A stretch of DNA of 64,000 nt from Chryseobacterium sp. FH2 (lineage in GTDB: Bacteria; Bacteroidota; Bacteroidia; Flavobacteriales; Weeksellaceae). The stretch lies in the NCBI RefSeq assembly GCF_001045455.1, contig NZ_LFNE01000006.1, positions 62,001 to 126,000 on the forward strand, written 5' to 3'. The position numbers and the translations under genes are program-made. This document shows, piece by piece, positions 25,826 to 32,921 of this stretch. The notes beneath the pieces were generated by a model. It was given only the letters and a program-made list of their open reading frames with translations, was not told the origin of the DNA and did no database searches. Numbering within the stretch: the first letter of the stretch is position 1; each line of letters opens with the position of its first letter.

Positions 25826-27451
25826 TTAATAATCACTCATTTTTTCTAATCCAAGCTCTTTTACAGATACTTCCCGCATTTCGACTTTACGTATTTTTCC
25901 TGAAATCGTCATTGGAAATTCATCCACAAATTTCCAGAATCTCGGAACTTTATAATGAGCAATTTTGCCTTTGCAATAATCTAAAAGTTCTTCTTCAGTA
26001 ACATCAAAACCTTGTCTCACTTTCACCCAAGCCATAACTTCTTCACCAAACTTTTCACTTGGAACTCCGATAATCTGAACATCCAGAATATTAGGATAGG
26101 TATATAAAAAATCTTCAATTTCTTTTGGCGAAATATTTTCCCCTCCACGAATAATTAAATCTTTTATTCTTCCTGAAATGGTTATATAGCCATTTTCATC
26201 CATCATAGCAAGATCCCCTGTATGCATCCATCTTCCTTCATCGATTACTTTTTTTGTATTTTCAGGATCGTTCCAATATTTTAACATCACAGAATAACCT
26301 CTTGTGCAAAGCTCACCGTGTTCGCCTCGCTCAACAATTCTTCCGTTTTCATCAATTATTTTTATTTCAAGATGATCCTGGACAGTTCCTACTGTACTTA
26401 CCTGTTTTTCTAATGGTGTGCCAATCAGGGTTTGAGTGGATACGGGCGATGTTTCGGTCATTCCGTAGCAGATGCTCATTTCCTTAATATTCATTAGATT
26501 TTCTACTTTTTTCATGATTTCAGGCGGGCAGACAGAACCTGCCATCACACCGGTTCTTAAACTGGAAAAATCAAAAGTATTAAAATCTTTTACAGCAAGC
26601 TCGGCAATAAACATGGTTGGGACGCCATATAATGACGTACATTTTTCGTCAGAAACTACTTTTAAGGTAATATCCGGGTCGAAACTGTCATTAGGAATAA
26701 CCATACAAGCACCGTGAGCCGTGCAACACATATTCCCGATTACCATTCCAAAACAATGATAAAACGGGACAGGAATACAAACTCTATCTCTTTCCGAATA
26801 CTTTAAACGTATGCCTATAAAATATCCGTTATTGAGAATATTGTGATGTGAAAGTGTCACCCCTTTCGGGAAACCGGTTGTTCCCGATGTATATTGGATA
26901 TTTACAGGATCGTCAAACTGTACATGTTCTTCAAAACTGTGTAAAGTATCGTCAGAAATTTCCTGTCCGTTGTTTAAAAATTCATCCCAATTGTCGTCAA
27001 AGAAAATTTCTGATTTTAATGTTGTACAGAATTCTCTAGCATCGGCAATCATTTTTTTATAATCACTTGATTTGAAAGCGAGGGATGAGAAAATGTACGT
27101 CATTTCAGACTGGTTGAGTACAAAAATCAGTTCACTGGTTCTGTAAGCAGGATTGATATTGACTAAAATAGTTCCAATTCTTGCTGTTGCGTATTGTAAA
27201 AGAACCCATTCGTAGCGGTTTGTAGACCAGATTCCTATTCTATCACCGGTTTTTGCACCTAAGAATATCAGAGCTTTTGCTACGGCAGTTGTTTGATTAT
27301 AAAACTCCTGATAGGTTGCCCTGTAATTTTGATGGACAGAAATGAGCGCTTCGTGATTTGGAAATTTTTCAACTGTATTTTTTAAGTTGCTTCCAATAGT
27401 TTGTCCTAATAATGGGATGTCAGAAGCACCATAAACATAAGATAAAAGCAT
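25826..27451 (-). CDS. AMP-binding acyl-CoA synthetase
   Basis: This 541-residue ANL-family ligase activates an acid as acyl-AMP and transfers it to CoA. Visible motifs are IQYTSGTTGFPKGVTLSHHN (A3, AMP phosphate loop), YGMTETSPVS (A5), MHTGDLAMMDENGYI (A7), GRIKDLIIRGGENISPKEIE (A8) and the catalytic Lys in TISGKIRKVEMRE near the C-terminus. Length and motifs are typical of medium- or long-chain fatty acyl-CoA ligases (FadD-like), but chain length preference cannot be read. The gene appears monocistronic, with the sigma-factor operon upstream. Confidence 0.95.
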   Translation of the reverse strand: MLLSYVYGASDIPLLGQTIGSNLKNTVEKFPNHEALISVHQNYRATYQEFYNQTTAVAKALIFLGAKTGDRIGIWSTNRYEWVLLQYATARIGTILVNINPAYRTSELIFVLNQSEMTYIFSSLAFKSSDYKKMIADAREFCTTLKSEIFFDDNWDEFLNNGQEISDDTLHSFEEHVQFDDPVNIQYTSGTTGFPKGVTLSHHNILNNGYFIGIRLKYSERDRVCIPVPFYHCFGMVIGNMCCTAHGACMVIPNDSFDPDITLKVVSDEKCTSLYGVPTMFIAELAVKDFNTFDFSSLRTGVMAGSVCPPEIMKKVENLMNIKEMSICYGMTETSPVSTQTLIGTPLEKQVSTVGTVQDHLEIKIIDENGRIVERGEHGELCTRGYSVMLKYWNDPENTKKVIDEGRWMHTGDLAMMDENGYITISGRIKDLIIRGGENISPKEIEDFLYTYPNILDVQIIGVPSEKFGEEVMAWVKVRQGFDVTEEELLDYCKGKIAHYKVPRFWKFVDEFPMTISGKIRKVEMREVSVKELGLEKMSDY

Positions 27452-27512
27452 AGAGTGAAAGATTTGGTTAAATAAAATTAACGAATAAATCTTAAACCGG
27501 ATATATTTTATG

Positions 27513-28187
27513 TTAAATTTCCTTAGAATCGATGTCTTTCAGCTGAGTCAGGTTTTTGTCAAGCTTTCTCATGATGATACCGTATACCAGCCTGTAATAA
27601 AGCCAAATAAGCGCAACTGTTAACCCTGTACTTAATATGATTCCGATAATGAAGATAGTCAATGCGGAATTTGCGGGCTCAATATTTTGAGAATTTAAGG
27701 CATAAAATATGAAAACTGTAAAAATTGAAGTGAAAGCAACCAGCAAGGCAATGCTGATTAATATAAATGCGTTGACCGTTTTTTTAAATTTAATGATTCT
27801 TGTGATGAGAGCTTTCAGATTTTCCTCAATTTTTATCTTACGGTAATTCTGATAAAATTTAAATACAAAATAAGCGGTAACAAGCAAACTTAAAATTTTT
27901 AAACCTAAGTAAATATTATCAAAATTATTTTCTAATTCAGTGGTTCTTTTAGCTCCTAACTTTTCTAAAACATTCAAAAAAGTAGTGGTTTCTTCACCTT
28001 GCAGGAAATAAAACAGCCCCATTACAGAAAAGAAAAGGAATTCAAAAACGCTGATCCAGAAAATATATTTTACGTAATTGCGTGACTTTTTATTCAACAT
28101 CTGAAGAATCTCATTATTGTCATACTTCTGCTGAACAGGCTGTTCCTGCCATGTTTTCTTAAAACGGTCTAAATCAAATTCAGGCAT
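27513..28187 (-). CDS. Membrane protein cotranscribed with the ECF sigma factor
   Basis: The 224-residue protein has a cytoplasmic N-terminus (FDLDRFKKTWQEQPVQQKYDNNEILQML) followed by four hydrophobic helices, near residues 38-62, 95-115, 140-162 and 175-200. The start overlaps the end of the sigma factor gene by 8 bp, so they are translationally coupled. The position is that of an anti-sigma factor, but it lacks the zinc (HxxxCxxC) anti-sigma domain. The function as a membrane-bound sigma regulator is inferred. Confidence 0.7.
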   Translation of the reverse strand: MPEFDLDRFKKTWQEQPVQQKYDNNEILQMLNKKSRNYVKYIFWISVFEFLFFSVMGLFYFLQGEETTTFLNVLEKLGAKRTTELENNFDNIYLGLKILSLLVTAYFVFKFYQNYRKIKIEENLKALITRIIKFKKTVNAFILISIALLVAFTSIFTVFIFYALNSQNIEPANSALTIFIIGIILSTGLTVALIWLYYRLVYGIIMRKLDKNLTQLKDIDSKEI

Positions 28188-28671
28188 ATTTTTCCATCTG
28201 TTCTTTTAGGGTTTTCTTTAATCTGTTCATTTTCACACGCGCATTTACTTCGGTGATTCCGAGGTTTTCTGCAATATCCTTGTAAGGCAAATCATCCAGA
28301 TACATCATTACGATAGCTCTTTCCACGTTGGGGAGAGTCTTTATTACAGTATACAAAAGTGATACCTGCTGCTGTTTTTCATCATCATCTTCGATATAAT
28401 CGGCATGGTTGATATCTAATTCGTTGGTAGGCAGACTTTTGCTTTTTTTTCTGAAAAGAGTAATTGCTGTATTGAGGGCAACACGATACATCCACGTGGA
28501 AATTTTGGAATTTCCTTTAAAAGAATCATAGCTTCTCCAAAGTTGTAAGACAATTTCCTGGAAAAGATCTTCTTCATCTTCAAGAGAATTGGTATAAAGA
28601 CGCGAAACCTTGATAATCAATCCCTGATTATCTTTTATAAGCTGCGCAAATTCTTTTTCTCTAGAAGCCAA
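28180..28671 (-). CDS. ECF-type RNA polymerase sigma factor
   Basis: The sigma-70 family factor has region 2 (EEDLFQEIVLQLWRSYDSFKGNSKISTWMYRVALNTAI) and region 4 (LDDLPYKDIAENLGITEVNARVKMNRLKKTLKEQM). From the TTG start chosen here (first residues LASREKEFAQ) it has 163 residues, standard for ECF factors. The frame extends upstream to 28719, but that part is Tyr/Ile-rich and not family-like. It is followed by an overlapping membrane protein gene and is divergent from the RNase P RNA gene. Target promoters are unknown. Confidence 0.88.
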   Translation of the reverse strand: MASREKEFAQLIKDNQGLIIKVSRLYTNSLEDEEDLFQEIVLQLWRSYDSFKGNSKISTWMYRVALNTAITLFRKKSKSLPTNELDINHADYIEDDDEKQQQVSLLYTVIKTLPNVERAIVMMYLDDLPYKDIAENLGITEVNARVKMNRLKKTLKEQMEKYA

Positions 28672-28816
28672 TGTAGATATATAAATATAAGTTGCACGAA
28701 GATAACGACAAAATATCAATTTAACAATTTTAATAATCTAACAATGCAGCAATTCGTAGAATAGTAGATTTTTATATTGTTAAATTATTACATGGGGAAA
28801 TTGTTACATTAAATTG

Positions 28817-28824
28817 TATCTTTG
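28817..28824 (+). promoter_or_regulatory. -7 box TATCTTTG of the RNase P RNA gene
   Basis: The last G lies 5 nt before the first base of the paired RNA at 28829, so it calibrates the -7 box to start-site distance used elsewhere in this window. Confidence 0.65.
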
Positions 28825-28828
28825 CGGC

Positions 28829-29151
28829 CACGAGAAAATCGGCTTGTTGATTCCTGTTTTTCAGGGGTAGGAAAGTCCGGACACCGTAGAGCATCAAAGC
28901 GGATAACATCCGTCGCCCGTGAGGGTAGGACAAGTGCAACAGAAAGTATGTACAGTTCGGCTGTAGTGAAACCAGGTAAACTCTTTGTGGTGCAATGATA
29001 AGTATATCGGTTCTTTTCAGTAATGAAAATAGGAGTTGCTCGCTCTGAAAGCCGAGGGGTAATCAGCTCAAGTTTTGCAGCAATGTAAAACGCAGATAAA
29101 TAACAGGCACTTCTTCGGAAGTACAAAATCCGGCTTACAGATTTTCTCGTG
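28829..29151 (+). ncRNA. rnpB: RNase P RNA (bacterial type A-like)
   Basis: This is the catalytic RNA that matures tRNA 5' ends. The core is recognisable: GGAAAGTCCGGAC near 28871-28883, ACAGAAAG near 28938, GGTAAACTC near 28975, and AAATCCGGCTTACAG near the 3' end. The terminal helix pairs CACGAGAAAATC (28829-28840) with GATTTTCTCGTG (29140-29151), giving about 323 nt. A terminator follows at 29178-29214. The exact 5' and 3' ends are taken from this pairing. An open frame antisense to it is a shadow. Confidence 0.96.
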
Positions 29152-29177
29152 ATTTTGATTTGAATATTTATTGTTAT

Positions 29178-29214
29178 AAAAAAACAGCGGAGAAATTTTC
29201 TCCGCTGTTTTTTA
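29178..29214. terminator. Strong terminator between rnpB and the convergent secreted-protein cluster
   Basis: AACAGCGGAGAAA and TTTCTCCGCTGTT form a long stem, A-rich before and T-rich after, which suits both directions. Confidence 0.85.
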
Positions 29215-29238
29215 TTTTTAATATTGCTTTATTTACGG

Positions 29239-29781
29239 TTAATTGATCAATAAATAAAGAACTGTATCTACATAAAACCATTGTACATAGATTCCGGAAT
29301 TAGCTCCTGTTTGATCTGAATTAACCTGGAAACCTGCATTGGCTGCAATTGCAGGATTTCCGATTTGATAGCTGTCAATTGTAGTCGCTGCTGCAACATC
29401 ATTTAGGGTGAAAATAAATCCAGCCCATTCATTTAATGATGTCATTGAAGTCACTGCCGGAGAATTGTAAGCCTGAGCCCCGTTGTAAGCAGGGTTAGGA
29501 TTGTTTACAATATTCCATGTTGCTATAGGAAACATTACAAAAGGATCTGCAGTGGTATTAAAACTAGTATATTTTGCAGTTTGCCCGGCAGGGACCGTAT
29601 AAGTACCATAAGGCAAGTTTGGACTTGCAAACATAAGCGGCCCACCCGGAATAGTGCGGCTGCCTGCGAATAATCTTCCTACAGCGTCATATCCTGTATT
29701 ATTTATGATAACTAATGTATGACTTTGTGAAAATGTGAAAATTCCTAAAAATAGAAGTATAAATAGCGCTAATTTTTTCAT
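29239..29781 (-). CDS. Secreted beta-rich protein, copy 2 of a duplicated pair
   Basis: The 180-residue protein has a signal peptide ending TFSQS. The mature part is rich in Thr, Asn, Pro, Tyr and Gly with a beta-sandwich look: LVIINNTGYDAVGRLFAG, later SLNEWAGFIFTLNDV, and DSYQIGNPAIAANAGFQV near the C-terminus. It is paralogous to 30220-30765 (shared LNEW, DSYxxGxPxxxANxGF and QxGANxGxYxQW). There are no cysteines in the mature part and no known motif. It is the last gene of a four-gene A-B-A-B array on this strand. Confidence 0.7.
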   Translation of the reverse strand: MKKLALFILLFLGIFTFSQSHTLVIINNTGYDAVGRLFAGSRTIPGGPLMFASPNLPYGTYTVPAGQTAKYTSFNTTADPFVMFPIATWNIVNNPNPAYNGAQAYNSPAVTSMTSLNEWAGFIFTLNDVAAATTIDSYQIGNPAIAANAGFQVNSDQTGANSGIYVQWFYVDTVLYLLIN

Positions 29782-29817
29782 GGTGAATAAATTTGTTTGG
29801 ATTAAATAATAGATTAA

Positions 29818-30192
29818 TTAGTTTTCAAGCTTCATGTTTTTATTAATCTGCATTTCTTTTTCAAAATAAATCTTATTTGCCCAGACAATTATTTTTGTTT
29901 TATCACCTCCTGTTTGACGCATAAGCTCTTTTTCTGATACACCCGTTGAAAGAATTAAATCTTTAGAAGCAGGCACCAAAATTTCTTTTCTTCTGTCGCT
30001 TAATTCTAAAGAGTTTTGTCTTCTCTCCTCTTCATTAGGACGGTTTTTAGGTTCGCCTAAACTTCTCAGAGCTTTATTGAAACTTTTCATTTCTGTGGTT
30101 TTCATGTTTTCCACATTGTCTATTGCAGTTTTTTCGTTACTGCAAGACGTTAAGCTTAAAACAATAAAGGATGCTAATAAGTGTTTTTTCAT
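29818..30192 (-). CDS. Small lipoprotein, copy 2 of a duplicated pair
   Basis: The 124-residue protein has a lipoprotein signal (VLSLTSC). The mature part is charged and helical, with NVENMKTTEMKSFNKALRSLGEPKNR, then LELSDRRKEILVPASKDLILSTGVSEKEL and GGDKTKIIVWANKI. It is about 65 percent identical by eye to 30806-31180. It sits 36 bp before the secreted protein gene of its pair. Function unknown; a partner or membrane anchor for the secreted protein is an inference. Confidence 0.7.
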   Translation of the reverse strand: MKKHLLASFIVLSLTSCSNEKTAIDNVENMKTTEMKSFNKALRSLGEPKNRPNEEERRQNSLELSDRRKEILVPASKDLILSTGVSEKELMRQTGGDKTKIIVWANKIYFEKEMQINKNMKLEN

Positions 30193-30219
30193 ATCTAAAG
30201 TTTAATGGTTATGTTATTT

Positions 30220-30765
30220 TTAATCTACTTGAAAGAAGGTGATATTTCCTATGGTATACCATTGTGCATAATAACCTGTGTTTGCACCTATTTGGCTGGT
30301 GGGAACTGAAAATCCTAAATTGGCAGACACAGTAGGATCTCCCACTTCGTAACTGTCAGCCGTTGCTCCAGTTGTGGTATCTGCTAGTCTGAATGCCATC
30401 AATCCCCACTCGTTAAGAGGTACCATAGAAGTGATAATAGGATCGGTAGGTGGATAAACTCCTGAAATTGCTGGATTTGTTGGATCAATAAGATACCAGG
30501 TGTTCATTGGGAGATTGTTTGCAGGATCCCATACACTGTCAAATTTTTCATATTTTGTATAAAACATGGGCGGAATTGTAAATGTTGGGAAAGATGCAGT
30601 AGGCCCGGCATACATATAGCGGGTTGTGATGGAAGTAGACTGAGGACCTGTTAAAAACCGGGCTTCGATATTGTAAGGAGTATTATTGGTCATTACAAAA
30701 ATTGTGCTTTGAGAAAAAGCTGTAACTCCTAAAAGCATTACTATAGATGTGATTATTTTTTTCAT
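30220..30765 (-). CDS. Secreted beta-rich protein, copy 1 of a duplicated pair
   Basis: The 181-residue protein has a signal peptide ending TAFSQS. The mature part resembles copy 2: IFVMTNNTPYNIEARFLTGP, PLNEWGLMAFRLADT, DSYEVGDPTVSANLGF and QIGANTGYYAQWY. The conservation is concentrated in the C-terminal half, while the loops of the N-terminal half differ. No cysteine is present in the mature part. The gene is preceded by its lipoprotein partner and followed by the second pair. Confidence 0.7.
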   Translation of the reverse strand: MKKIITSIVMLLGVTAFSQSTIFVMTNNTPYNIEARFLTGPQSTSITTRYMYAGPTASFPTFTIPPMFYTKYEKFDSVWDPANNLPMNTWYLIDPTNPAISGVYPPTDPIITSMVPLNEWGLMAFRLADTTTGATADSYEVGDPTVSANLGFSVPTSQIGANTGYYAQWYTIGNITFFQVD

Positions 30766-30805
30766 GTTAAATTATTTTTGGATTGAAAAGATGTGATTTG
30801 TGAAA

Positions 30806-31180
30806 TTAGTTTTGACCAAGGTTTTTTCTGATTTCATCTTTCTTTTTCAGGTTGATTTCTACTGCCCAAACAATAATTTTTGTGATATCACCGCCGGTTT
30901 TGGTTATCATTTCTTTTTCAGAAACGCCGGTTGAAAGGATTAGAGCTTTGGATGCGGGGACCAGAAGTTCTTTTCTTCTGTCACTTAGTTCAGTAGAACC
31001 ACTTCTTTTTTCTTCTTCGGTTGCTCTGTTTTTAGGATCCCCCAAACTTTTAAAAGCTTTATCCAAAGCCTGCATCTCAGGAGTTTTCATGTTTTCAAGT
31101 GTGTTCACTGCATTTCCTTCATTAGCACAGGAAAGTAAGCCTAATATTACAAAGGCTGATAACAATAAATGTTTTTTCAT
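30806..31180 (-). CDS. Small lipoprotein, copy 1 of a duplicated pair
   Basis: The 124-residue protein has a lipoprotein signal (ILGLLSC). The mature part carries ELSDRRKELLVPASKALILSTGVSEKEM and TGGDITKIIVWAVEI, nearly identical to copy 2 in these blocks, while the N- and C-terminal ends vary. It is the first gene of the A-B-A-B array. No enzyme motif is visible. A terminator of the upstream PPK2 gene separates the array from it, so the array has its own promoter, not identified. Confidence 0.7.
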   Translation of the reverse strand: MKKHLLLSAFVILGLLSCANEGNAVNTLENMKTPEMQALDKAFKSLGDPKNRATEEEKRSGSTELSDRRKELLVPASKALILSTGVSEKEMITKTGGDITKIIVWAVEINLKKKDEIRKNLGQN

Positions 31181-31238
31181 GATTAAAATTTAATGATTTG
31201 GTATTTTAAATTAATTTTTGATAAATATAAATAAAAAA

Positions 31239-31280
31239 AATACACCAAAAAATAGTTATTCACTTTTTGGTGTATTTTTA
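31239..31280 (-). terminator. Terminator of the polyphosphate kinase 2 gene
   Basis: AATACACCAAAAA (31239-31251) pairs with TTTTTGGTGTATT (31264-31276); the minus-strand product ends in a T run. Confidence 0.75.
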
Positions 31281-31328
31281 ATGAGAAATTTTTATTGTTA
31301 ACCCGTTGAAGGGTAATGTTTTTAATAA

Positions 31329-32198
31329 TTATTCGCTTTCCAGTTGTTTTTTTGCTTCCTGCAAATCTTTTCTATCTTTTTCTGAGAGTTTAGGGTATTT
31401 CAGCTTCATTTTCTCCAGAGTATCTATAATAATTTGGATGGCGGCAACTCTTGCAAACCATTTATCGTCTGCGGGAAGTACATACCACGGTGCATATTCC
31501 TTCGAGGTTTCATTAATGGCGGTTTCGTATGCCTGCATATATTCATCAAATGCTGCCCTTTCAGGCAAATCGCCCATGGAAAATTTCCAGTTTTTTTCCT
31601 GCTCGTTAATCCTGTCTAAAAACCTTTGTTTTTGCTCCTTTTTAGAAACATTTAAAAAGATTTTCACGATGGATGTTCCGTTTTGAGACAGATGTTTTTC
31701 AAAATTTCTGATACTTTCGTAGCGGTTTTCCCAGAATTTATTATCAAAATCTTTTACCGAGTTCCATGTTTTTTCGCTAAAGTTATATTCAGGGTGAACT
31801 TTGCAAACCAGTACACTTTCATAGTGTGAACGGTTGAAAATACCAATCATTCCTTTCTGAGGCAAAGCCAGATAATGTCTCCATAGAAAATCGTGTGAAT
31901 ATTCTTTGGAACTTGGAGTTTTAAAGCTAGTAACATGGCATCCTTGTGGATTGACACCTCCGAAAACATGTTCAATCAAGCTGTCTTTTCCTGCTGCATC
32001 CATTGCCTGAAGCACAACCAGAAGAGATTTGCTTCCATCTGCATATAATCTTTCCTGAAGCTCACGAAGCTTTTCTTTTTCCTGAATTAATAATTGTGTG
32101 CCTTCTTCTTTGGTTAGTTTTCCTTCATATTTTGTAGAAACTTTCTTGATTGAAAATTTTCCTCTAACATCGAAATCATCTGAGAAATTGGTGTCCAT
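31329..32198 (-). CDS. Polyphosphate kinase 2 family protein
   Basis: PPK2 enzymes phosphorylate nucleotides with polyphosphate. The 289-residue protein has the Walker A-like loop AMDAAGKDS at residues 65-73, the HVFGGVNPQGCHVTSFKTPSSKEYSHDFLWRHY block, the Walker B-like IGIFNRSHYESVLVCKVHPE and the lid segment NRYESIRNFEKHL. Length and the single-domain layout fit one-domain PPK2. Whether it prefers AMP, ADP or both (class I, II or III) cannot be decided by eye. It is monocistronic between two terminators. Confidence 0.93.
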   Translation of the reverse strand: MDTNFSDDFDVRGKFSIKKVSTKYEGKLTKEEGTQLLIQEKEKLRELQERLYADGSKSLLVVLQAMDAAGKDSLIEHVFGGVNPQGCHVTSFKTPSSKEYSHDFLWRHYLALPQKGMIGIFNRSHYESVLVCKVHPEYNFSEKTWNSVKDFDNKFWENRYESIRNFEKHLSQNGTSIVKIFLNVSKKEQKQRFLDRINEQEKNWKFSMGDLPERAAFDEYMQAYETAINETSKEYAPWYVLPADDKWFARVAAIQIIIDTLEKMKLKYPKLSEKDRKDLQEAKKQLESE

Positions 32199-32283
32199 AT
32201 ATAGATTATTAAATTAATTTTTAACAGTTTAGTGTAATGTAATCTCTAAAATCTGGTTCTAACATTAAAACATAAATGTAATA

Positions 32284-32317
32284 AAAAAAACCGTCTCAAC
32301 TGAGACGGTTTTTTTTA
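32284..32317 (-). terminator. Terminator of the DUF1573 gene
   Basis: AAAACCGTCTCA (32287-32298) pairs with TGAGACGGTTTT (32301-32312), flanked by A and T runs. Confidence 0.85.
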
Positions 32318-32331
32318 TTTTTGAGTAGAGC

Positions 32332-32793
32332 TTACTTTGCGGCAGCTACTTTTTTTGCAGCTTTAGCAGCTTTCTTAGCAGTTTTAGCGTCTACCGGTGC
32401 AGCAGGAGCAGCAGCAACTTCCGGTGCATTAGCATCAACGTTACCTTTGATATAGATTACTGTTCTGCTGTTTGCAGCGTCGTTAGAAAATACCTCAATC
32501 ATTTTGTTGAATGGTCCGTTGATAGCAGTGTTGTACCCGACTTTGATTTTAGCAGTTTTTCCTGGCATAATAGGATCTGTGTTGAATTCAGGAGTTGTAC
32601 ATCCACAAGAAGCTTTCACATTAGAAATTACCAAAGGCTTATCACCTGTGTTAGTTACTGTGAAAAATCTTGTACCGTCAGAACTAGGCTTGATTGTACC
32701 ATAATCAAAAGTAGTTTGATCGAATGTAATAGTTTGTGCAGATGCTAAAGCAAATGTCCCGAATAATGCAATACCTGCGATTAATTTTTTCAT
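32332..32793 (-). CDS. DUF1573 secreted protein
   Basis: From ATG 32793 the protein has 153 residues with signal peptide MKKLIAGIALFGTFALASA. The mature part is a single Ig-like domain of the DUF1573 family: FDYGTIKPSSDGTRFFTVTNTGDKPLVISNVKASCGCTTPEF, then MPGKTAKIKVGYNT. It contains the family CGC pair. A Lys/Ala-rich tail (AKKAAKAAKKVAAAK) ends it. Role is unknown, likely periplasmic or surface-associated. A TAACTTTG box at 32843-32836 on this strand supports this start over the longer frame. Confidence 0.9.
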   Translation of the reverse strand: MKKLIAGIALFGTFALASAQTITFDQTTFDYGTIKPSSDGTRFFTVTNTGDKPLVISNVKASCGCTTPEFNTDPIMPGKTAKIKVGYNTAINGPFNKMIEVFSNDAANSRTVIYIKGNVDANAPEVAAAPAAPVDAKTAKKAAKAAKKVAAAK

Positions 32794-32885
32794 ATTCTTG
32801 AATGTTAATATGTTTGTTAGATAAATTTTGAGAAACAAAGTTAAAAATTATTTTAATTCATACTTAAAATTTTTTTTCTTTGGAC

Positions 32886-32893
32886 TATTTTTG
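32886..32893 (+). promoter_or_regulatory. -7 box TATTTTTG of valS
   Basis: It fits TAnnTTTG, 28 nt before the valS ATG; the divergent DUF1573 box lies 43 bp to the left. Confidence 0.55.
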
Positions 32894-32921
32894 CAAATTG
32901 TAAGCTAAAGAAATAGAATTT

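Noticed and set aside
28809..29126. 105-codon minus-strand frame
   Set aside because: It is antisense to the RNase P RNA, whose core motifs are clear; the frame has no protein-like pattern.
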